Source of the DNA: Arachidicoccus terrestris
Lineage (GTDB): Bacteria > Bacteroidota > Bacteroidia > Chitinophagales > Chitinophagaceae
Direction of reading: 5' to 3'
Assembly (NCBI RefSeq): GCF_020042345.1
Contig: NZ_CP083387.1
Location: forward strand, 868,001-932,000
DNA: 64,000 nucleotides
The notes beneath the pieces are model-generated. The model was not told the DNA's origin. It did no database searches and saw nothing but the letters and a program-made list of their open reading frames with translations. Shown in pieces: positions 20,144 through 29,808 of the stretch. Numbering within the stretch: the stretch's first letter is position 1; each line of letters starts with the position of its first letter. The translations under genes and the position numbers were made by a program.

Positions 20144-23100
20144 TCAGAACCTCAACCCCATTGAAAAATAGGGATACCAGCCTTCGCTGGAATGCCCCAT
20201 TACGAATTTAAAAACCGTGAGCCCGGCAGGCGCAAAATAAATGCCGCCACCGAACCCGTTATGCCACTTACCCGACGCCTCGCCCTGTTGCCATACACGG
20301 CCGATATCATAAAAACCGTTCAGGCCCATTTCTCCCTTCAGAATATAGTTGCCGAAATCCATCAACGCCCACCTCAGGGAAAGATTATTGTAGAGCGCCT
20401 GCTGACCGGCAAACCGGTATTTGCGATAACCTAACAAATTACCCTGGCCGCCCAGGAAAATAGATTGATAGAAAGTCGTGTGCCCTACACTCAGTCCGCC
20501 ACCGATGCGATCAGACAGGATCAGGGTATGGCGATTATCAATCGGCTTATATACTGTCAATTCCGGCAGTAGCTGCGCAAAGGTACGGGATAAATCATTC
20601 AGTCCTTTATATGCCTGTAACTGTACACGGGCATAGACACCCCACTCGGGCAAAACAGCATTATCTCTGCGATCTAATTCATATAAAGCCTTGACACCCA
20701 GATGCATTTTATCTTCAAACAGGGTTGCGCTGTCATAGCTGCCCACCAGTGCCCGGTTTTCAATAAACCGGCCATCATTCTCCCCGGGGTCCATATGATA
20801 ATACTGGTAACCCGGCCCTACCTGCAACTGGGAACAGCGCTGAAAGTTCCATCTGAGGGCAGCCGCCACATCTACTGTGGTAAACCGGGTCCTGTAATAG
20901 CGCTGATAGCCTTCAAATGTAAGCAGGGAGGTCTCATTTCCCCGGCCAAAATAGTTTTGCGTATTATTAGGTGCCTTTACGTCTACGTCGGTTACCAGAT
21001 CCGCCTGTCCGATCACAGATTTCCACTGTCCGCTATAGCCGATCCGATAGGCTTTGGTGGAAAAGGAATGGCCAACCATAATCTGATGGGTCGAGCTATA
21101 GGGTGCTTTCCTGAATCCATTCTGTAGGATAAACTTAGCGCCCAGTCCAAGAATCAGTTTATCATCTGCATTATAGCCACCTGTAATGAGTGGCAGTACC
21201 GTGTTATACCGGTTGGTGATCGCAAAAGCCGTATGAGCGCTGTCGGAGCTGACAGCTACTTTCAGCCGGCTGCTGTCCTTGCCCGTATATTTTTCATGAT
21301 CATGATCATAGACCGGGATGCGCCGGTTGGCCGCGGCAACATGATAGGACTTATGACCCTTACCGCCGATCAACCGTAATTTAACGGAGGAAGCAGCATT
21401 ATTGATATATACGCTGTCATCTCCCTTACCCAAATACAATCTGATTTCCCGGGTAGCTTTACGGGGATAGACTTTATGCATCAAGGTATCCTGTATCTTG
21501 CCTTTTTTACTGATCTTACGCATGACAATATCCAGTGCATCGCTGTCAGGAACATCTGTTATTTCAATCAGTTCATTTTTATCACTCGCATGAATATCTA
21601 CATACTTATTACTGAGCCGGTAGTACCTGTCCATGGCCTCTGTTAAATGATCCCTTCTGGCTTTTAACTGTGCCAAGAGCCGGTCATGACCCAGTGCCAG
21701 CACTTCGTGCGGGATCTGCTGCAGGGCAGTTTCCAAAACATCATCCGTTAATTTTGCCTGTTCATTTACTGCCGTCTGATGCCAGTCGGTGAAACCAATC
21801 TGGAAGCCGGGGTGCGCATCCAGAAAATCGGATTTATAAAAATAATAGTTACTGCCGCGCATGGGATTTTTATAACTGAAGCCGAATACCCTTGGCATAA
21901 GAACCAGCTTTTTCGCAATACCGGGAATCAGCCCTTCCGTTACGTTGAGTGCCATGTCTCTGTCTCTGGGTACCGGCCGGTAGTATTTAGGTTCGCCCTT
22001 TCCCCCCTTTTCCTGAAATCGCCATTGATCCTCATGACGATCCCAGTCTGCCAGCAAATAATCCAGTCCCCGGGCTCGTAAAAAACCATAGGCGTCAAAA
22101 TCATTGTCATTATCCTCCTGCAATTTGTCCAGGGTCTTGAACGTATTATCTGTTTCTCCCGCAGGCTCCCTCTGTTCCAGCAGCGTTACCTTCCCTTCAA
22201 AAAGGTCGCCATAGGCGCCCAGCGCCGTATCCGGCGCGACCACGCCGATCACCGGACTGGCATGCAACACGCCGACAGCCTCAGCCAGTGGCGGCACAAC
22301 GAGCGCTCCGTAAGGATGCTGCGCACTGGTCGCATCATCCAGCCAGTCTTTTAAAAAGGTACCCTGAAACGGTTCGGGAGTGATCAGATCAGCGCTTTTC
22401 TCCACACTTCTGAGTGTATACTCGTTACCCGCTTTATCTGCCATCCGAAGCGAAGTCGATTGAAAACCGCCGCCCAGCTTTAAAGGCTGTAGCCCTCCGT
22501 GTAGTTCGGAAACGCGTAATACGGGTAATCTTACCGGCAGCGCCCAGGCTGCCCGATAGTTTTTTCCAAACAGCCATTTGTGTATCCCCGAAACAGCGGC
22601 GTAGACAGGATGCGCAGCGGTGGTAGCGCTGTCCCCTGAGATCTGACGCTGCTGTCGTTGTTCTACAACTTGATAAGGTTTCGGTTGAAAATGATAGTCA
22701 TATTGCCTTTGCAGGCTATTCTGTGAACCGTCCGATTTGACTTCCGCCATTACTTCAATCATGGTACTGCCATCAGACATCTGATCTAGTACCACAAAGC
22801 CCGGTCCTTTACTGTCAAAAAGACTATGTCTGCCCTTAGCGGCGGTTGCCTGCTTTGGCTCGCCCAGGCCGGCGCTGATGACCTGCAACAGTGATTTACC
22901 GGAATCCCTGATCACCTGTAAGCCCGGCTCATGGGCAGAGAGATAAATCAGGTTTGGAAAATCGGTAAATACTTTACCGACCATCTGGCGCATTTGCTTG
23001 TATAGTGGATGGTGTAGCTGCTGAGGCGACTGAAAGGCCCGGCTGAGCGCCGGGTACAGGCTGCCGATACCCGGAAGGGGCAGATAAAGATCCCGCTGAA

Positions 23101-23905
23101 TATGGGTTAAGGGAAACATGTGATCTTTCCACGTAAAATGCCCGTTATAAAATCCATAGTCCGAAAACGGGTGATGTGTGGCCAGCACGATGGTTTTATA
23201 CCGGTTTTGATATAATAACTCTCTTAGTGCACCGGTAACATCCCTTTCGTTTTTACAGTCGCAGTCAGCTCCCTGGCTTTCCTTTTTAAAACCATGCAGC
23301 CACCACTGAGAATCCATCACGATAACGACCAGTTTATCTGATATATTGATCAGCGCGGGGTCCGGACAACCACCGGCAGGTAACTGCCGGACCAATGAAT
23401 CATGCAATGCGGTTATATAATTTGCTGCACGGCTGACTTTTTGCAAACCGTTGGGCCCGCTGTTATCCCAGTCCTTTTCTCCGGGGATAAAATAAACCGG
23501 CACGCCCAACTGTCTAAAAGGACCATACTTGGCTTTTAAAATTCCGGCCGCCTTTTGAAGCGCCCCGTCATCCCCTCCAAAACCGCTTGGGGGCAGATTA
23601 TCCCCTAAATAAAGAACCGTCGTTTTACCTGGAAGCACCTGCCGGGCCGCCGCTTTTATGACGGCCTGAAAACTGCCGTCGCCCATGTCAGCACCGCTAC
23701 CCCCAATAGCGATGACCCTGGCCCGGACCTGACCCGGAGCACGGCTGGCAATGACGCCGACGCCTGATTGTGCCCAGACGCCTGATACAGGAATCAGCGG
23801 CAAAAGCCCCATGATCCCGTAAAAAAAAATACGTCTTATTACACCCGGGCTACAACCAGCGTGCACAGAAAACATATTTTGAAGTAATGTACAATTTTTC
23901 ATCAT
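20144..23905 (-). CDS. metallophosphoesterase-like domain fused to outer-membrane beta-barrel; catalytic motifs eroded
   Basis: 1253 residues. Signal peptide to VWAQ (~46). Residues ~62-350 match the calcineurin-like phosphoesterase fold of this family, but the metal-ligand motifs are altered: IGGSG (67-71) where GDxG is expected, GDN (101-103) intact, GEKDW (142-146) in place of GNHDW, HHP (244-246) intact, SAHEP (323-327) in place of GHxH. The middle (~450-820) is a linker/kinase-like alpha-beta region (LVLMPRVFGFSY and related), and ~900-1253 is a BamA/TamA-like barrel ending in FSMGLRF. The first half should be periplasmic, the second in the outer membrane. The domain is probably non-catalytic or unusual. 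Alternative starts at M11 or M32 exist. Confidence 0.8.
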   Translation of the reverse strand: MMKNCTLLQNMFSVHAGCSPGVIRRIFFYGIMGLLPLIPVSGVWAQSGVGVIASRAPGQVRARVIAIGGSGADMGDGSFQAVIKAAARQVLPGKTTVLYLGDNLPPSGFGGDDGALQKAAGILKAKYGPFRQLGVPVYFIPGEKDWDNSGPNGLQKVSRAANYITALHDSLVRQLPAGGCPDPALINISDKLVVIVMDSQWWLHGFKKESQGADCDCKNERDVTGALRELLYQNRYKTIVLATHHPFSDYGFYNGHFTWKDHMFPLTHIQRDLYLPLPGIGSLYPALSRAFQSPQQLHHPLYKQMRQMVGKVFTDFPNLIYLSAHEPGLQVIRDSGKSLLQVISAGLGEPKQATAAKGRHSLFDSKGPGFVVLDQMSDGSTMIEVMAEVKSDGSQNSLQRQYDYHFQPKPYQVVEQRQQRQISGDSATTAAHPVYAAVSGIHKWLFGKNYRAAWALPVRLPVLRVSELHGGLQPLKLGGGFQSTSLRMADKAGNEYTLRSVEKSADLITPEPFQGTFLKDWLDDATSAQHPYGALVVPPLAEAVGVLHASPVIGVVAPDTALGAYGDLFEGKVTLLEQREPAGETDNTFKTLDKLQEDNDNDFDAYGFLRARGLDYLLADWDRHEDQWRFQEKGGKGEPKYYRPVPRDRDMALNVTEGLIPGIAKKLVLMPRVFGFSYKNPMRGSNYYFYKSDFLDAHPGFQIGFTDWHQTAVNEQAKLTDDVLETALQQIPHEVLALGHDRLLAQLKARRDHLTEAMDRYYRLSNKYVDIHASDKNELIEITDVPDSDALDIVMRKISKKGKIQDTLMHKVYPRKATREIRLYLGKGDDSVYINNAASSVKLRLIGGKGHKSYHVAAANRRIPVYDHDHEKYTGKDSSRLKVAVSSDSAHTAFAITNRYNTVLPLITGGYNADDKLILGLGAKFILQNGFRKAPYSSTHQIMVGHSFSTKAYRIGYSGQWKSVIGQADLVTDVDVKAPNNTQNYFGRGNETSLLTFEGYQRYYRTRFTTVDVAAALRWNFQRCSQLQVGPGYQYYHMDPGENDGRFIENRALVGSYDSATLFEDKMHLGVKALYELDRRDNAVLPEWGVYARVQLQAYKGLNDLSRTFAQLLPELTVYKPIDNRHTLILSDRIGGGLSVGHTTFYQSIFLGGQGNLLGYRKYRFAGQQALYNNLSLRWALMDFGNYILKGEMGLNGFYDIGRVWQQGEASGKWHNGFGGGIYFAPAGLTVFKFVMGHSSEGWYPYFSMGLRF

Positions 23906-23985
23906 ATAGTAAGTATTCCGATTATCATCCGGCCGTTTTTTAAAGCCCCTGCTCCCCAGGGCAGATCACTTCAACGGCTATCTGA

Positions 23986-24936
23986 TTAATTGCCTTTATA
24001 AGTAAACTTAAGGACTGTACCCTCCCCACCTGCCGGGCCTTCATTGGAAATATATAAGTTGTTATCCCTGTCAAAACACATGCCTTCAGGCTGAGGGAAC
24101 TGCTTATGATCCAACGGATAAACGGCCTGCACCTGAAAGCCGGCGTCCGTCACCACCAGCATTTTATTGACGGAAGAAAGAAGGTACCACTGATGTGTGA
24201 GGGGATTTAAGCTGATCGCCGAAGGCTTAAAATCAATCTTCTTGTTCTTCTTGCCGCTATCCTTCTCATTAGCTGACAGCGCACTGATCTTTGTCACGTC
24301 CACGGTGGAAGACCCGGATAAAGCCCAGCCCTGGCCATTACTGTTCAGTTTATAAACACTGACCGCTTTTTTATGATCTTCATTTTTGCATTCCTTGCAA
24401 AGCACATATAGCTGATTTTGGCCCGTATCCGCATATAAGCCTTCATACTCCCCCTTTGGCAACAAACCTTTCCACTCCTGCAGCTTTCCCGTAACAGGAG
24501 CGGCGTCAGCGCCGGCAGCCGGCTTAAAATCAAAACTATAAAGATGCCCGTTGGATTTTAAAAAGACCACCTGACTGCCCACAAAGGCCAGGTCTTCATA
24601 ATCTCCGTCTTTGCCAAAATCATAGTAGTGGGCTTTATCGCTGCCAGGTTCTAACCAGTAAAGCCTTCCGTTCTCATCCTGCTCAGCATACAGCATTGCC
24701 GGGTCTCCTTTATAAAAACTGATACCTGAAACTTCGCGCAGTTCATCCGGCATGGTGTATACCGTAGGATGCTGCAAATCATAGGCGATCGGTATCTGTT
24801 CCTGCTGAGCGGCCTGCCCGGCCCGGTCAGTTGTCTGGGTCCCGGAGGTTCCGCCGCCCTGGCCACAACTGCCAAGTGTCAAAATAAAAGCGCTGCCTAA
24901 TGTCGATAGTGTTGATATAATGGATAGCATTTTCAT
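23986..24936 (-). CDS. SdiA-regulated-like (YjiK-type) beta-propeller lipoprotein
   Basis: The frame is open to 24987, which would overlap ppk1; the start at 24936 (MKMLSIISTLSTLGSAFILTLG, then SC) gives a clean lipoprotein signal and a 34-bp gap. The mature part has the family pattern ELREVSGISFYKGDPAMLYAEQDENG, DYEDLAFVG, GEYEGLYAD and PEGMCFDRDNNLYISNEG, i.e. NHL-like propeller blades with acidic loops. Members bind divalent metal or act as extracytoplasmic sensors/hydrolases of unknown substrate. It lies between ppk1 and the phosphoesterase-like barrel on one strand, so may serve the same envelope process. Confidence 0.8.
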   Translation of the reverse strand: MKMLSIISTLSTLGSAFILTLGSCGQGGGTSGTQTTDRAGQAAQQEQIPIAYDLQHPTVYTMPDELREVSGISFYKGDPAMLYAEQDENGRLYWLEPGSDKAHYYDFGKDGDYEDLAFVGSQVVFLKSNGHLYSFDFKPAAGADAAPVTGKLQEWKGLLPKGEYEGLYADTGQNQLYVLCKECKNEDHKKAVSVYKLNSNGQGWALSGSSTVDVTKISALSANEKDSGKKNKKIDFKPSAISLNPLTHQWYLLSSVNKMLVVTDAGFQVQAVYPLDHKQFPQPEGMCFDRDNNLYISNEGPAGGEGTVLKFTYKGN

Positions 24937-24970
24937 TCTTATTGATTCTTTATTTAAGAGGGATGTTTCA

Positions 24971-27190
24971 TCATTTTTCCTGAGCATCAGCCTTCGTACC
25001 TCTGGCAGGACTCAGACCATCCGTAGGCTGTTTTTTTATTTCCCGTGTCTCCGCTAAAAACTGATAGGTTTCCCGCTGCGCCTCACGGCCGGCGGAGGCG
25101 CCCGCCCGGCGGCCGTCATCAGCCGGCAATACCCACTCATTTTTTAACGCAGATGTGAGCCGGACCAGGTGTAGCTGATCGGCAAACTGCAGTTCAACAA
25201 TATGACGGATGACCTGAGCCGCCGCCGGGTCCTCCACCGGGCAGCAGACTTCAATACGCCTGTATATATTGCGGTTCATCCAGTCGGCGGATCCGATATA
25301 CATGGCGCGCATATCAGCCGTCTCAAAAATAAAGACACGGCTGTGCTCCAGATAACGGTCCACCAGACGGAACACTTCAATGCGCTCACTCATACCCGGC
25401 ACTCCGGGGATGAGCCGGCATATACTGCGCACCATCAGCCGGATCTTTACACCAGCCCTGGAAGCGTCATATAAGGCATCGATCAGTTTTTCCTCTTCCA
25501 GATTATTCAGCTTTAGCGTAATACTGGCGGGCTGCCCGTTTATTGCGGCGGTTGTGCAGGCCTTTATTCTATCTAAAAATACCTGTTGCAAATTAAAGCC
25601 GGCGATCAGTAACTTTCTGGGTTGAAAAAAACGGTAAAGATCAGGGCGTGCTCTCTTTTCCAAAAAGATCATGAGGGTTTCCATATCTGCCGTCATCTCC
25701 CTGTCAGCAGTCATTAATATATGATCTGCATATAATCCCGCCGTGGTCTCGTTAAAATTACCGGTAGCGACCATACCGCTGTATCGTACCCGGCCCCGTT
25801 TCATTCTTTTCACCAGGGCAACCTTCGCATGAACTTTTAAGGCCCAGATGCTATAGACAATTTTCACGCCGGCCGCTTTCATCATGGCGGCCCACTTGAT
25901 ATTATTGGCCTCGTCAAAGCGTGCTTTCAGTTCAACGAATACGGTCACCTTTTTCCTGTTCTTGGCGGCAGTCATCAGCGCATGCGCAATCAATGAGTCG
26001 CTGGCGATCCTGTAAAGGGTCACAGCGATATGTGTGACCTCAGGTGCGATCGCTGCCTCATTAAAATAGCGCAGTACCGTATTATAATCCTGATAAGGTG
26101 TACTGATCAGCAGATCTTTCTGATCGATCTGCTCCAATAAAGAAACCGCCGGCTCTCCAACTTGATAACCGGCAAACGCCGGACGCTGGGGCGCCCACTT
26201 TTTATAATGATACCCTTTGACAGGAAATTTCATTAAATCCCTTAAATTATGATAGCGTCCCCCTTTTACGATTGTCGCCTCCGGGCATTGAAGGACGGCC
26301 AGTAATCTGTCCAGACAAGGCTGCGGCATACTGGCGTCATAGAGCAGCCGGGTCGCCAGCCCAAAACTGCGTTTACCGATCTGCTTTTGTATAAACCCGG
26401 CAACATCCTTTCCATATTCATCTTTATAGTCAATATCCGCGTCCCGGGTAAGCTTAAAACTGTAACTACTGTCAACGGTCAAATCATCACTGCCCGCGAG
26501 CCGGGGCAGATGCATACGGATAATATCATCCAGCATCCAGACATCCATGCGTCCTTTATCATGATCTGTTTTTTCAAGCGCTAAAAAGCGGCCGCAGTCC
26601 ACGGAAGGGATGCGGATGATGCCCATGCCCTCAACGCCGGCCCTGGTCCCAAATACGGCCAGATATATCGTATCGTTTTCCGGAAAGAATCCGGGGCGTT
26701 TCTTTGAGCTTTTAAGCGGCGGAACGTCTTGCTGTAAAGACGGGTCAGGTAACCAGACCATCCTGAGATAAGCCGCTACTTTCTCATAAAAAAATGCCTG
26801 AATGCGGGGATCGATCTGAGCGGGCAGTAGAGCATTGTATTGAAAGTCGATACCCGCGCCGGCCAGTTCGGGCAGGATCTGCTGCAGCATTAATGCGCCA
26901 AAGTTTGTCTGTAACCGGTCGATGGTCTCCCTGACCTGACAGAGCAGTTCATTTTCCGGCGGGGTTACTTCTCCCTCAGTGGCTATATTTGCCGGCAAGG
27001 CTTTCAGCGCCAGTATGGCAGGCATCCGCACCCGGTAGAACTCATCCAGATTCGATGCGAATATGCCCAGAAAACTCAGCCGCTCGCCTACCGGCACACC
27101 GACCCTGCCCGCCTCCATTAAAATGCGTTCGTTAAAAGAGAGCCAGCTAAGGTCTCTGTCAAAATAGCTGTTATTATTTATGCCTTCCAT
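24971..27190 (-). CDS. ppk1: polyphosphate kinase 1
   Basis: 739 residues, normal length for PPK1, with N domain (SYFDRDLSWLSFNERIL), head domain and two PLD-like catalytic domains. The phosphorylated histidine is His454 in ALKVHAKVALV; the second conserved histidine is His616 in YLEHSRVFIF; SGMVATGNFNETTAGLYAD and GSADWMNRNIYRRIEV complete the active site. It makes polyphosphate reversibly from ATP in the cytoplasm. It follows the HD/Pycsar-type gene by only 12 bp, so the two are almost certainly cotranscribed. The C-terminal ~45 residues are charged and of low complexity, beyond the conserved core. Confidence 0.97.
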   Translation of the reverse strand: MEGINNNSYFDRDLSWLSFNERILMEAGRVGVPVGERLSFLGIFASNLDEFYRVRMPAILALKALPANIATEGEVTPPENELLCQVRETIDRLQTNFGALMLQQILPELAGAGIDFQYNALLPAQIDPRIQAFFYEKVAAYLRMVWLPDPSLQQDVPPLKSSKKRPGFFPENDTIYLAVFGTRAGVEGMGIIRIPSVDCGRFLALEKTDHDKGRMDVWMLDDIIRMHLPRLAGSDDLTVDSSYSFKLTRDADIDYKDEYGKDVAGFIQKQIGKRSFGLATRLLYDASMPQPCLDRLLAVLQCPEATIVKGGRYHNLRDLMKFPVKGYHYKKWAPQRPAFAGYQVGEPAVSLLEQIDQKDLLISTPYQDYNTVLRYFNEAAIAPEVTHIAVTLYRIASDSLIAHALMTAAKNRKKVTVFVELKARFDEANNIKWAAMMKAAGVKIVYSIWALKVHAKVALVKRMKRGRVRYSGMVATGNFNETTAGLYADHILMTADREMTADMETLMIFLEKRARPDLYRFFQPRKLLIAGFNLQQVFLDRIKACTTAAINGQPASITLKLNNLEEEKLIDALYDASRAGVKIRLMVRSICRLIPGVPGMSERIEVFRLVDRYLEHSRVFIFETADMRAMYIGSADWMNRNIYRRIEVCCPVEDPAAAQVIRHIVELQFADQLHLVRLTSALKNEWVLPADDGRRAGASAGREAQRETYQFLAETREIKKQPTDGLSPARGTKADAQEK

Positions 27191-27202
27191 TTAAATTTCT
27201 GG

Positions 27203-28543
27203 TTACAATGACACCATTACACCGATCATATAGGCGATTACCGAAAAGATCAACCCATACATAAACACATTATAAGCGGTTCTGAGCAAGCGGTATTTTT
27301 TACCCAAAACCACACCCTGTGCATATACATCCTTAATAAGCGACCCATATAGAAAATCCCGGTCATCCATGACCTTCCACATGCCTTCTGTATACTGTTG
27401 CAGGTTCATTTTATAGAAGTTACCAAAAAACAGCAGGTTGGTCTTCTTTTCCTCGATGTCCTGTTGGGTAAACGTACCCTTAGGAATGGTAGGCCTCGTT
27501 GAAAGAATAGAGAAAATAATGGTCACCAGGCTCACGGTAATCAATACAAAAGTAGGAATGGCCAGTTCTTCATGAGCGTCCAGTTTTCTTAACAGCAAAC
27601 TGATGACAGCAGATAAAATAATGGAGTTGACAGAGATCAGGATATGCGCTTTATTGTCTGCCATATTAGACAACTTTTGATTATTGCCGGCCGTTACCCT
27701 GAACATGGTCTCTATCCCTTTGTCTGGTTTATCCTCCTTCTTTTCTTTTTTCGCCTTCTTTTCTTCTTTGCGGCCTTTCTGATTTCCTTTATCTGCCTGT
27801 TTACCGGGCGTAAGCGGCAAGGCTTCCGAAGGCATTAACGCGGTACCTTGAGACGCACCACCTCCTGCTTCTCGATGCCCCGTCAGGGGAACCGTAACGG
27901 CAGTTGCCTGCTGCCTGGCAGCCGCCTCCGCAGCCTTTTTTTTGAGCGCAGCCAGATTCGCTGCTTTTTTATCGTTTAATAGCATCTGACAATAATCTGT
28001 ATGGTAATGATGGGCTTCCAAAAAGGCGATCGTGCCCAACCGCCACTCTTGTTTGGACAGCTCTTTACCCAGACAAAGTGCCTTTTCCTGGCACATCAGT
28101 TTATTGATTTCCTTAAAGCGGTCTTTGCCCAGATGAAACAGATCCGCATCACAGACAATCGCTTCTAATAACCCATTCGGATTTTGCGGCATCCGGGTGG
28201 CCAGGATACAACCTTCCACCTGGCTGGTCAGCTGTGGATCCACACCTTGTTTTTCGAGAAAATCAGCGGCGGCTTTGGCGCCGGCCTTCTCATGGGCATC
28301 GGGATTAATATGATAGCCCACGTCATGGAACCAGGCCGCTACGCTAACGATCTCAAATGCCTGGTCGCTGACTTGATAATGACCGGCAATTTCCCGGACT
28401 GCAGCTACCACTGCCTCCGTATGTGACAAATTATGATAGGCACGCTTTTCTTTCTGATGGCTGGCAAAAAAAGCCCGCACATACTGTTCGGCGGCCTGAA
28501 TGATAGAACCTGTTGAAGCATTCATGTAACGAATTTTAAGCAT
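27203..28543 (-). CDS. HD-domain phosphohydrolase fused to Pycsar-effector-like transmembrane module
   Basis: 446 residues. N-terminal HD domain with His41 (NLSHTEAV), His73-Asp74 (WFHDVGYH) and Asp134 (CDADLFHLG), a complete HD metal site. A Lys/Glu-rich, low-complexity linker spans ~200-277. The C-terminus (~290-446) has the DUF5706/PycTM pattern: NMADNKAHILISVNSIIL leading into TM1 (~301-318), TM2 (~330-348) and TM3 (~425-444). In Pycsar defence this membrane module is gated by cyclic pyrimidine nucleotides; here no cyclase gene lies nearby and the neighbour is ppk1. The HD part may hydrolyse a nucleotide signal sensed by the membrane part. ATG at codon 7 is an alternative start. Confidence 0.85.
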   Translation of the reverse strand: MLKIRYMNASTGSIIQAAEQYVRAFFASHQKEKRAYHNLSHTEAVVAAVREIAGHYQVSDQAFEIVSVAAWFHDVGYHINPDAHEKAGAKAAADFLEKQGVDPQLTSQVEGCILATRMPQNPNGLLEAIVCDADLFHLGKDRFKEINKLMCQEKALCLGKELSKQEWRLGTIAFLEAHHYHTDYCQMLLNDKKAANLAALKKKAAEAAARQQATAVTVPLTGHREAGGGASQGTALMPSEALPLTPGKQADKGNQKGRKEEKKAKKEKKEDKPDKGIETMFRVTAGNNQKLSNMADNKAHILISVNSIILSAVISLLLRKLDAHEELAIPTFVLITVSLVTIIFSILSTRPTIPKGTFTQQDIEEKKTNLLFFGNFYKMNLQQYTEGMWKVMDDRDFLYGSLIKDVYAQGVVLGKKYRLLRTAYNVFMYGLIFSVIAYMIGVMVSL

Positions 28544-28642
28544 TACTTCCAGATACCGGAAAGTGTATGCATAACAAAATTACCGCTTATTTGTCAATTG
28601 ATAAAGCAGCGGAGCCGGCATCTTACCACTCTGCTCCCGGGA

Positions 28643-29275
28643 TTAGTCTCCATACAGGCGACCTGTAACCCAGTGACCGATGATCCCACTCACGACACCT
28701 ACAGCAAGGCCGCCGAGTACATCGGTTGGAAAATGCCGTCCCAGATACATTCTGGAATACCCTACCGATCCGGCCCATAAACTAATAGGCAGGGTTACAG
28801 TCCACTGTTTGCGCGTCAGCGCCAGGGAAGCGGCTGTTGAAAAAGCAAGCGTGGTATGCCCGGAAGGAAAAGACGGCCCGGTACCATAATTAATGGGATG
28901 AATTCTTTGCGGGTAACTCATATAGGGTCTGGGCCTTTTAAACAGGTGTTTTAGTCCGATTGACATTAATTGTCCGATGCCCACTGTAACACCTGTTTCA
29001 ACCCCATAGCGTTTACTCGGGCCGTCATCAGCGATAAAGCCATATCCCAGTTCGCCCAGGGTAATGACAGCAGGCAGCCAATAGGCTGAGTTGCTGATCT
29101 GCCTGACAAACGCGCTGCGCGGGGTATCCGGATTGATCTTATCCAGTAAATTGATGTCAAAACCGGCTGCTGGTCCGGGCAGCCGGTATACCCCTGTTGA
29201 ATCCTGTCCCCAAAGCAGGCAGGGCAGTAAGATGATAACCAGCAAATGCAAAACGGAAAGTAGATTTCTATGCAT
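28643..29275 (-). CDS. exported PAP2-family phosphatase
   Basis: The frame extends to 29425, but ATG at 29275 opens into a signal peptide (MHRNLLSVLHLLVIILLPCL) and gives 210 residues. The three PAP2 motifs are intact: KHLFKRPRP, FPSGHTTL and SRMYLGRHFPTDVLGG (phosphatidate phosphatase-type catalytic His/Arg/His/Asp). Membrane helices flank the motifs, placing the active site on the periplasmic side. Substrate could be undecaprenyl pyrophosphate, phosphatidate or lipid A phosphate. It heads, 99 bp upstream of the HD/Pycsar-type gene, a run of genes tied to phosphate chemistry. Confidence 0.9.
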   Translation of the reverse strand: MHRNLLSVLHLLVIILLPCLLWGQDSTGVYRLPGPAAGFDINLLDKINPDTPRSAFVRQISNSAYWLPAVITLGELGYGFIADDGPSKRYGVETGVTVGIGQLMSIGLKHLFKRPRPYMSYPQRIHPINYGTGPSFPSGHTTLAFSTAASLALTRKQWTVTLPISLWAGSVGYSRMYLGRHFPTDVLGGLAVGVVSGIIGHWVTGRLYGD

Positions 29276-29635
29276 AAATCGAAAAAGCGCCGGATGACGG
29301 ATCGGCAATCCAGGTTCCGTAATATCCCCAATAATACAAGCGGAATGCTGCATACTATATATTGCTTTCAACAGTAAAGATAGGGATGAATCGTTAAACC
29401 CGCTGAAGAAGTTCTTTGGGAACATTGAGCGTTAAAGTAGCATGCACTTTGCACGAGTTCCGTCAGGCTATCTCTGTTTCCGTGTAAGCTTTTCTGATGA
29501 CTGCTTCCAGATCCGTGGCATCTGCTATCTTTACAGACTTTCAGATGGCCGTTTGCAGGGATTTCTGGCGGCATTTTTCAGGTTCAGTGATGCCCACTAA
29601 TTTTTTTATCTTTTTTATGAGATTTTTGATATTTT
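29276..29635. other. intergenic region without supported gene
   Basis: Contains only short overlapping frames in both directions, none with a start signal or recognisable motif. It separates the PAP2 gene (minus) from the promoter of the Rpn-like gene (plus) and turns strongly AT-rich after about 29600. Confidence 0.5.
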
Positions 29636-29668
29636 TTTGGTTTTGCTAAATTTATTATACTATCTTTG
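29636..29668 (+). promoter_or_regulatory. promoter of the Rpn-like gene
   Basis: TTTG (29636-29639), 21 bp, TATCTTTG (29661-29668): both elements match the Bacteroidota consensus. Transcription from about 29675 would give a leader of roughly 130 nt before the ATG at 29809. Confidence 0.65.
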
Positions 29669-29808
29669 TGTCAGCGGTGAATAACTGGATTGTTGCCATC
29701 AATCAGATTATTTTACTGCGGTTTTATAACCTACAATTCTTGCCGGATTACCATTTTTTTTAATCGCAGACACTTTTAAATAAGTGCCTTGTATAAAATC
29801 TATATGCC

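Noticed and set aside
24937-24987. Upstream start of the SdiA-regulated-like gene overlapping ppk1
   Set aside because: The later ATG at 24936 gives a proper lipoprotein signal; the upstream residues are charged and unlike a signal peptide.
29368-29574. 68-codon minus-strand frame upstream of the PAP2 gene
   Set aside because: No initiation signal or family pattern, and its composition looks like random reading of a low-complexity region.
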